Shown here piece after piece: positions 58,730 through 64,000 of a DNA stretch of 64,000 nt. This DNA is from Vibrio sp. LaRot3 (GTDB lineage Bacteria > Pseudomonadota > Gammaproteobacteria > Enterobacterales > Vibrionaceae). Both the position numbers and the translations under genes were made by a program. The number at the start of each line of letters is the position of its first letter. The stretch's first letter is position 1. Under the pieces are notes generated by a model. It was not told the DNA's origin. It saw nothing but the letters and a program-made list of their open reading frames with translations, and searched no databases. The stretch is from NCBI RefSeq assembly GCF_027587025.1, contig NZ_JAPPTI010000001.1, positions 1,116,001 through 1,180,000 of the forward strand. Reading direction: 5' to 3'.

Positions 58730-58862
58730 CTTATTACTCGCTTGTCACTCTACTAACAAGCTGGCAATTCGAGGAATATTTCACATTTTGCTCGGTTGCA
58801 CTCAAAAACCTTAGCAAGCTGAGGTAGAGTGTTAACCTAAGCCCACGAATAAGGACAAACAA

Positions 58863-59159
58863 ATGTGGTACGTAATCTTTTCTCAAGATGTAGAAAATTC
58901 GCTAGAAAAACGCATGAGTGTGCGCCCTGCTCATTTGGCGCGCCTGCAAGAATTACAAGATGAAGGGCGATTGCTCACCGCTGGGCCAATGCCAGCTATC
59001 GATACAGAGAACCCTGCAGAAGCCGGCTTTACCGGCTCAACTGTGATTGCACAATTTGACAGTTTAGAGCAAGCTCAAGCATGGGCAGATGCGGATCCGT
59101 ACATCGATGCTGGTGTTTATCAATCTGTGATTGTGAAACCATTCAAAAAAGTATTCTAA
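58863..59159 (+). CDS. yciI: YciI-family protein
   Basis: 98 residues. [29 protein letters not shown], then [13 protein letters not shown] and a C-terminal [11 protein letters not shown]. The His/Asp pair of the ferredoxin-like YciI fold (D10 and H24) is present. Role unknown. Its TAA overlaps the ATG of the next lipoprotein gene (TAATG). Confidence 0.93.
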   Translation: MWYVIFSQDVENSLEKRMSVRPAHLARLQELQDEGRLLTAGPMPAIDTENPAEAGFTGSTVIAQFDSLEQAQAWADADPYIDAGVYQSVIVKPFKKVF

Positions 59160-59548
59160 TGAGAAAACATATCTTACTCGCCACACTGATTGGCGCGAGT
59201 GTCATGGGCTGTGCATCTAACTCAGATGAACAAAAACAACTAGAATTGCTCGCCAATAACCGAGCTAGCATTTTAGCTGCTGAACTGCCTATCGAAGCGG
59301 GCCCGCTATCGATTATGCGTGCTAGCGCCAAAGGCTCAACCATTGAAATCATGATGGTGTACAACGAAGAGCAAAAAGGGGCGAAAAGCGTTCCTCAGGT
59401 TATTGCCAACAGTAAGCAATACTACTGTAGTAACAAAGATACAAAGCAGAACCTTGCAGCAGGGCTAAGCTATCGTATTAAGATGAGAAACAGCCGCGGC
59501 CAGTTAACCGCCGATGAGTTTATCAGCGAAGCGACCTGCTCCAACTAA
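59159..59548 (+). CDS. Lipoprotein, possible type II secretion pilotin (AspS/GspS-beta-like)
   Basis: 129 residues. A lipobox (SVMGC, Cys 18) with serine and aspartate after it fits an outer-membrane lipoprotein. The mature part (LPIEAGPLSIMRASAKGSTIEIMMVYNEE ... SKQYYCSNKDTKQNLAAGLSYRIKMRNSRGQL ... ATC) recalls the AspS/GspS-beta pilotins of vibrios, which guide the GspD secretin; the two cysteines could form their disulfide. This assignment is tentative. Translation is coupled to yciI, and a terminator follows. A longer in-frame start inside yciI is not needed. Confidence 0.55.
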   Translation: MRKHILLATLIGASVMGCASNSDEQKQLELLANNRASILAAELPIEAGPLSIMRASAKGSTIEIMMVYNEEQKGAKSVPQVIANSKQYYCSNKDTKQNLAAGLSYRIKMRNSRGQLTADEFISEATCSN

Positions 59549-59558
59549 GTTCAAAACT

Positions 59559-59587
59559 AAAAAACCTCGCAATTGCGAGGTTTTTTA
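59559..59587. terminator. Shared terminator of the lipoprotein gene and fadL
   Basis: AAAAACCTCGCAATTGCGAGGTTTTT, a near-perfect palindrome, between convergent genes with T-runs on both strands. Confidence 0.88.
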
Positions 59588-59601
59588 TTATCTATACAGA
59601 A

Positions 59602-60894
59602 TTAGAAAGTACGGCTGTACTGCAGACCAACAAGAATGGCGTTGGCGCGTGTTGTGGCAGTGATCTCTGAAACTAACATTCCGTCAAGTTCTAAACTTTC
59701 GTGTACGTCTACATCTTTACCCATTAAGTAAGTAAAGCCAAAGTCGATATTGGATTCCGCATTGATGTGATATGTAAAGCCAGCAGAGAACCATTGGCGA
59801 TCTGAGTCTGGGACAGAAACAGATGTCAGCTCGTCCTGCGCGCTGGTGTCGTACATGTAGCCTGCACGCAGCGTCCAATCATTGTTCAGATAGTACGTAC
59901 CGCCAATCGCGTAATGCATACCATCTTGCCATTTGTACTCATTCAGTACGCCTGATTTCTCAGCCTCTAAATCTTCAAATACCGACCAACCAATATATTG
60001 AACACTATAGTGGACCGCAAATTTACTATTCTCAATGCGGTGATAACCAGAGAACTCCACCATATGTGGCAACGATAAGTACAGTGTGTCTTCTACCTTA
60101 CCTAAGCCAGACAGTAGATACTCTACCTCACCTTCCGCTTCAATTTCAGGGGAATAACGGTACGAGAAACCAAAACGGTTGTTTTCGTTCAGCTCATAAA
60201 CCGTACCTAGGTTAAAACCTAACGCCCAGCCGTCTGCAGATGCAGACGCACCAGTCTCACCACCGTAAAGCATAATTCCATCGTTTAGCGTGCGCTCTAG
60301 TTCACCTTTACCGTAAATAAGGTCAAGACCTGCACCAAAACTCCACTGCTGATTCAAGCGGTAAGAACCTGATAAGCCAATGTTCATGCTCATCACATCG
60401 GTTGTACCGCCGTATTCTGATGCAGCAAAGCTAGAATCAAACTCTGTACTAGTGCCGAAATTTGAGTAAGCGTTTACGCCAACTGCGAATGTCTCATCAA
60501 TTGGAACGATCAAATGAATATTCGGCGCAATAGACGTTCCACCCGCATTGTCATAATTAGACTCTTCCGTTACATATTGAGGGCCGCGATTTGGATTGGT
60601 AAGCTTAATCGACTCCAAATACGTATAAGTGGAATCCTTCACTTCAATATCGGTAATAATGGTTTCAAAACCTAAAGAAAGCGCTGTTTCATCAAATAAG
60701 GCCATCGCGGCTGGGTTACGTGCCATTACTGACGCGTTATCAGCGATAACTGCGTCACCGGCAAATGCGCGGCCGATACCTGTTGCAGATTGAGCGTTCA
60801 GTTGGAAACCTGCTGCGTTTGCTTGAGCAGAGATAAGCGCTGCACCGATAAGCAATGCAGAGTTAGAGAGCGTAAATTTATTAGTCATTGTCAT
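59602..60894 (-). CDS. fadL: FadL-family long-chain fatty-acid outer-membrane transporter
   Basis: 430 residues. The signal peptide is cut after QANA, giving mature AGFQLNAQSATGIGRAFAGDAVIADNASVMARNPAAMALFD, the FadL N-terminal hatch with its NPA motif. The remainder forms the 14-strand barrel, ending in VGLQYSRTF. It brings long-chain fatty acids across the outer membrane. A FadR-like operator lies about 170 bases upstream. Start could also be ATG 60888. Confidence 0.9.
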   Translation of the reverse strand: MTMTNKFTLSNSALLIGAALISAQANAAGFQLNAQSATGIGRAFAGDAVIADNASVMARNPAAMALFDETALSLGFETIITDIEVKDSTYTYLESIKLTNPNRGPQYVTEESNYDNAGGTSIAPNIHLIVPIDETFAVGVNAYSNFGTSTEFDSSFAASEYGGTTDVMSMNIGLSGSYRLNQQWSFGAGLDLIYGKGELERTLNDGIMLYGGETGASASADGWALGFNLGTVYELNENNRFGFSYRYSPEIEAEGEVEYLLSGLGKVEDTLYLSLPHMVEFSGYHRIENSKFAVHYSVQYIGWSVFEDLEAEKSGVLNEYKWQDGMHYAIGGTYYLNNDWTLRAGYMYDTSAQDELTSVSVPDSDRQWFSAGFTYHINAESNIDFGFTYLMGKDVDVHESLELDGMLVSEITATTRANAILVGLQYSRTF

Positions 60895-61447
60895 GCCTGT
60901 AAAACATCTGTTTGTACACCGAACCTTGGCGCTCAGCCTTAATCCTTACGGCGTTTTGTTTGATATTTTACAGAACTTTATTCCGTGGTAAATGTCCTAT
61001 AACTGCCTCACTTTATAAAACCATTAATTAGAGTAATTGCTCTCGTTTAACGCAAAGGCTCTAATTAACAGGTACGACCAGATAAATATTTTACGCGTAA
61101 TATCAAAATCATGCGGACATATCACTTGATTCGTTGACTAAAGCACTTAAATCCATGCAAACAATTATCATTAAAGACAATTGCCCTAAGCGCTATTCTT
61201 TCGCCTTGGTTAAACAAAAGACGCTTTGCGCAAACCCGTTATATTGAACAAATATGAATCTTTTATTTCATATTTGAGGCACAGAAAATTAGTTAAATAT
61301 ATGGTTTAAAACAGCATTAACTCGGTGTTTATCTCGGTATTGATTTCGACTTGGGTTAGAAATTAGAAAAAAAGTCTGCGGAGCATTTGACGAAGATCTT
61401 TTCCAGTCCTAACTTTTCTAAAGGTCAACCAACACAGGACATCCGCT
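60895..61447. other. Control region upstream of fadL
   Basis: 553 bases without a gene. It contains the FadR-like site (61067-61083) and a 9-base inverted repeat TAATTAGAG / CTCTAATTA (61025-61033 and 61059-61067). The rest is AT-rich with nothing else I can support. Confidence 0.5.
61067..61083. promoter_or_regulatory. FadR operator-like site
   Basis: AACAGGTACGACCAGAT matches the FadR consensus AACTGGTCNGACCAGTT at 13 of 16 defined positions, including the central GGT...ACC. It is upstream of fadL, a known FadR target in vibrios and E. coli. Unproven without binding data. Confidence 0.6.
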
Positions 61448-61669
61448 ATGAAACGTGCTAGCAATTCGTACCGCCTTCAAATCATCAAAGAAGTTGCGAC
61501 GAGGCAGCAACGACTGCAAAGCGGCGATCCTATGGCCAACCATATTCAAAAGCTTATCGATTCAGAACCAGAGTGTGAAAAAAGCATTGAACGCAACCAT
61601 CGTTTTTCAGGCTGTCACTTTGATGAAAATGCGGGTGGATGGGTCAGTGATCAATGGGGATTGAAGTAA
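61448..61669 (+). CDS. Small hypothetical protein
   Basis: 73 residues, basic and charged (QIIKEVATRQQRLQ), with two cysteines. The ATG follows AGGAC. No family is recognised. An alternate frame from 61455 lacks a ribosome-binding site. It is convergent with the DUF1289 gene. Confidence 0.5.
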   Translation: MKRASNSYRLQIIKEVATRQQRLQSGDPMANHIQKLIDSEPECEKSIERNHRFSGCHFDENAGGWVSDQWGLK

Positions 61670-61685
61670 ACATTAAAGGACAGGG

Positions 61686-61934
61686 TTAAAACAAATCTTG
61701 TTGAGGACTCTGAGGCTCAGTGGGTGTATTGCTATCAATTGATTTTGAGGACATTTTCCGTCTGTATCGTTGACGGCACAACTTAATGATGTGCAGCTGT
61801 TCTGCAGGAGAGAAGCTGAGCCAATTAAACCGCTCTTCACGTTTTCTCATGCACCCTTGGCAGTATCCTTTTTCATCCACTGAACAGACACCGACACACG
61901 GGTTGGGAATGGTGAAAAATTCTAGCTGCTGCAT
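61686..61934 (-). CDS. DUF1289 Cys-rich protein
   Basis: 82 residues. The DUF1289 motif reads NPCVGVCSVDEKGYCQGCMRKREE, four cysteines likely to bind a metal. This family is widespread in proteobacteria and of unknown role. Confidence 0.85.
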   Translation of the reverse strand: MQQLEFFTIPNPCVGVCSVDEKGYCQGCMRKREERFNWLSFSPAEQLHIIKLCRQRYRRKMSSKSIDSNTPTEPQSPQQDLF

Positions 61935-62075
61935 ACCTTACCCCATTTTGTTTACATCCATTTTCTCGATAAAACTCTACACAACCATGACCAAAAACTG
62001 ACACGATACCAATTGCTTAGCCTATAATTGCGCCACGACACTATGTCATCAAACACTTTTTTGGAGTTTATTACT

Positions 62076-62525
62076 ATGAAGCTTAGCTCAAAAACACTCG
62101 TTGCTGCACTTACTCTGCCTGTTTTACTAACAGCGTGTGCAAGCCAAGGTGATGAAGTTCAACAGATTACTGCTTCAGATCTACAACATCATCACTGGGA
62201 ACTGGTCAGCATTGACGGCGATGAGCTTGCGTTAGGTGACGAAGCAAAAGCACCAACGTTAGAAGTTGGCGAAAAGATGACTGCAAATGGTAATGCTGGC
62301 TGCAATAACTATTTTGGCCTTGCTGAACTTAAAGATATGAACCAATTCCGTATCGATAAAATGGGCATGACCATGAAGCTTTGCATGGGTCCAGCAAACG
62401 AAATCGAGCACAAGTTCGCTACGACATTATCAAGCTGGAGCGAAATGACGCTAACGAAAGAAAACCTTGTTTTAGCGGGTGAAAAACACACGCTAACATT
62501 CAAGTTAAGCGATTGGAAAAACTAA
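62076..62525 (+). CDS. META-domain lipoprotein (HslJ-like)
   Basis: 149 residues. The signal peptide ends in a lipobox (LLTAC, Cys 21). The META domain (HHWELVSIDGDEL ... GCNNYFGLAELKD ... MTMKLCMGPANEIEHKF) matches HslJ, a heat-inducible outer-membrane protein linked to novobiocin resistance in E. coli. ATG 62076 has TTGGAGTTT upstream, so the longer frame from 62028 is not used. Terminator follows. Confidence 0.85.
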   Translation: MKLSSKTLVAALTLPVLLTACASQGDEVQQITASDLQHHHWELVSIDGDELALGDEAKAPTLEVGEKMTANGNAGCNNYFGLAELKDMNQFRIDKMGMTMKLCMGPANEIEHKFATTLSSWSEMTLTKENLVLAGEKHTLTFKLSDWKN

Positions 62526-62555
62526 GCAATCCGCAAATAGAACTCAGACAAACTT

Positions 62556-62582
62556 AAAGCAGCCAATTTGGCTGCTTTTTTA
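62556..62582 (+). terminator. Terminator of the META lipoprotein gene
   Basis: AAGCAGCCAA / TTGGCTGCTT stem with a T-run, about 31 bases past the stop. Confidence 0.85.
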
Positions 62583-62729
62583 TTGCCAGCGCACAAAACG
62601 CATACAATTAGATAACAATCATGCCAAATACATAAAAAAATTAAAATTTTTCCGTCATAATGAATAGAAAACTGAACGACACCGGTCTAGCAATACAGAC
62701 TCATAATTTAACAACGTCGAGGAATCATT

Positions 62730-63875
62730 ATGACAAGGCTGTTGATACTCTTTTCTTCCTTAATCACTTCATTTTCACTTTTTGCTTCAGACACAAACTG
62801 GCAAGCGACGCTACAACAAGCGCAAGGCGAAACGGTCTATTTTCATGCTTGGGGTGGCAGCCAAGAAATTAATAACTACATTCGTTGGGCTGGTAACCAA
62901 GTAAAGCAAAAGTACGGTGTTACGCTAAAACACGTTAAGGTGACAGATATCGCTGAAACCACTACACGCCTTATCGCAGAAAAAGCGGCAGGCAAAAACA
63001 ACGGTGGCAGTGTCGATATGGTTTGGATCAATGGCGAAAACTTTAAATCAATGAAGGATAACGATTTATTGTTCGGTCCTTTTGTAGAAAACTTGCCTAG
63101 TTGGCAGTTCGTCGACAAAACTCTGCCTGTTGACTCCGATTTTTCTGAGCCTACATTGGGCCTAGAAGCACCATGGGGCGTGGGACAACTTGTGTTTATT
63201 CACGACACTCAAACACTCAACAACCCTCCTGCTTCATTTGCTGAGCTTTTGAGCTACGCGCAAGCCTTTCCTAACCGCATCAGCTACCCAAAGCCGCCAG
63301 AATTTCATGGAACAAGCTTCTTAAAAGCATTACTTATCGAATTAACCGCTAATGCCCCTGCACTCAGTAAACCGGTTGAGCAAGCAGACTTCACGGCGAT
63401 AACAGCGCCTCTTTGGCAATATCTCGATCAATTCCACAAAGTGGCTTGGCGTCAGGGTAAGCAGTTTCCAGCAAGTTCAACTGAAACCTTCCAATTACTC
63501 GATGATGGTCAGCTTGATTTGGCCGTTACCTTTAATCCAAATGCCGTATTTTCTGCCCAAGTAAGCGGTAATTTAGCCGAAACAACCAAAACCTATGCAA
63601 TGCAAGCAGGTGCGTTATCCAATATCCACTTCCTTGCTATTCCATGGAACTCAAACGCTTCAGCTGGCGCTCAGGTAGTGATTAACTTTCTTTTAAGCCC
63701 AGAAGCCCAGTCACGCAAAGGTGACTTGGCCATTTGGGGTGATCCATCCGTGCTGGAAAATCAACATTTAACAGGAACAGCGAAGAACACTAAGCTGTTT
63801 ACTTCTATTGCTGAGCCGCACCCTAGTTGGCAACCAGCGTTAGAAAAGGCGTGGTTAGAGCGCTACGGCCAATAA
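62730..63875 (+). CDS. ynjB: ABC transporter substrate-binding protein, YnjB-like
   Basis: 381 residues. A signal peptide ends near LFAS|DTNWQ. The body has the YnjB pattern (YFHAWGGSQEINNYIRWAGNQVKQKYGV, VDMVWINGENFKSMKDNDLLFGPF, APWGVGQLVFIHD), a thiamine/Fe-type periplasmic binding protein. The ligand is not known. The ATG has GAGGAATC upstream. Followed 28 bases later by the permease gene ynjC. Confidence 0.85.
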   Translation: MTRLLILFSSLITSFSLFASDTNWQATLQQAQGETVYFHAWGGSQEINNYIRWAGNQVKQKYGVTLKHVKVTDIAETTTRLIAEKAAGKNNGGSVDMVWINGENFKSMKDNDLLFGPFVENLPSWQFVDKTLPVDSDFSEPTLGLEAPWGVGQLVFIHDTQTLNNPPASFAELLSYAQAFPNRISYPKPPEFHGTSFLKALLIELTANAPALSKPVEQADFTAITAPLWQYLDQFHKVAWRQGKQFPASSTETFQLLDDGQLDLAVTFNPNAVFSAQVSGNLAETTKTYAMQAGALSNIHFLAIPWNSNASAGAQVVINFLLSPEAQSRKGDLAIWGDPSVLENQHLTGTAKNTKLFTSIAEPHPSWQPALEKAWLERYGQ

Positions 63876-63903
63876 GTACCAAAAAAGAAAGATAGAGAGC
63901 CAG

Positions 63904-64000
63904 ATGTTTAGAGCGAGCTATTTAATCCTCATTATTGTGTGTATTGCGCCAGTGGCCCCAGGGCTTATTGGCGTCTCGCTCTCTTCATTTGGTTACATAC
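63904..64000 (+). CDS. ynjC: ABC permease, YnjC-like, 5' part only
   Basis: 32 codons visible before the window ends. MFRASYLILIIVCIAPVAPG is the start of an inner-membrane permease of the ynjBCD operon. Assignment is from the preceding ynjB gene and the hydrophobic start. Confidence 0.75.
   Translation, partial: MFRASYLILIIVCIAPVAPGLIGVSLSSFGYI

Noticed and set aside
61455..61664. Alternate 69-codon frame in the small gene upstream of DUF1289
   Set aside because: It lacks a ribosome-binding site; the frame from 61448 has one.

Overview
The window is a chromosomal segment of a marine Vibrio (Vibrionaceae, Gammaproteobacteria). The evidence is the vibrio form of the uvrY(varA)-uvrC-pgsA block with a nearby tRNA cluster, pheST beside a hemerythrin diguanylate cyclase, a heme-NO sensor (H-NOX) with its hybrid kinase, a LuxN-type quorum-sensing receptor, efpL, polB, and an unusual density of GGDEF/EAL genes. 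I see no insertion sequence, prophage, CRISPR array or plasmid gene, so this looks like core-type chromosome with some lineage-specific insertions.

Layout. 1-2.6 kb: 5' part of ycjX, then a receiver-CheC protein overlapping a PAS-GGDEF cyclase. 2.6-9.1 kb: class I fumarase, pabB, the H-NOX/kinase operon and a NudL-type Nudix hydrolase. 9.4-13.6 kb: serine import and deamination (sdaC-sdaA), a GNAT acetyltransferase and a pirin. 13.7-18.9 kb: an hscC-type Hsp70 operon with a DUF1266 gene and a membrane-anchored J protein. 20.4-24.6 kb: pheST and a second GNAT gene. 24.6-31.4 kb: hemerythrin-GGDEF gene, then a three-gene envelope operon (RND permease, LolA-like protein, beta-barrel) next to a TetR gene; four copies of one palindrome sit in the two control regions. 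31.5-34.7 kb: a PQQ-type aldose dehydrogenase and a c-type cytochrome/GGDEF operon. 35.0-35.5 kb: tRNA-Cys-Gly-Leu-Gly. 35.7-42 kb: a LacI-like-sensor PAS-GGDEF-EAL gene, pgsA, uvrC and varA. 42.3-51.8 kb: DUF3015 and DUF4105 genes, polB, a PTS-EIIC-EAL fusion, a nucleotidyltransferase-like gene, efpL-yciU and ihfA. 52.1-57.6 kb: a TPR-GAF-degenerate-GGDEF protein, the luxN-like kinase and a small Mu-gp16-like gene. 57.7-64 kb: yciB, yciA, yciI, a pilotin-like lipoprotein, fadL, small genes, a META-domain lipoprotein and the start of a ynjBC ABC transporter.

How it works together. Signal transduction dominates. Six genes carry c-di-GMP domains: three intact GGDEF proteins, one GGDEF-EAL, one EAL and one degenerate GGDEF. 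Their inputs differ: a PAS domain and receiver-CheC partner, di-iron hemerythrin, a c-type heme partner, a periplasmic-binding-protein fold, a PTS permease, and TPR-GAF. Two hybrid kinases, the H-NOX-linked one and the LuxN-like one, belong to families known in other vibrios to feed the LuxU phosphorelay. The most interesting items are the TetR palindrome set, the luxN-like gene with no synthase beside it but with a short coupled ORF at its start, the HPE (not HPD) J domain in the hscC operon, and the cytochrome-GGDEF pair.
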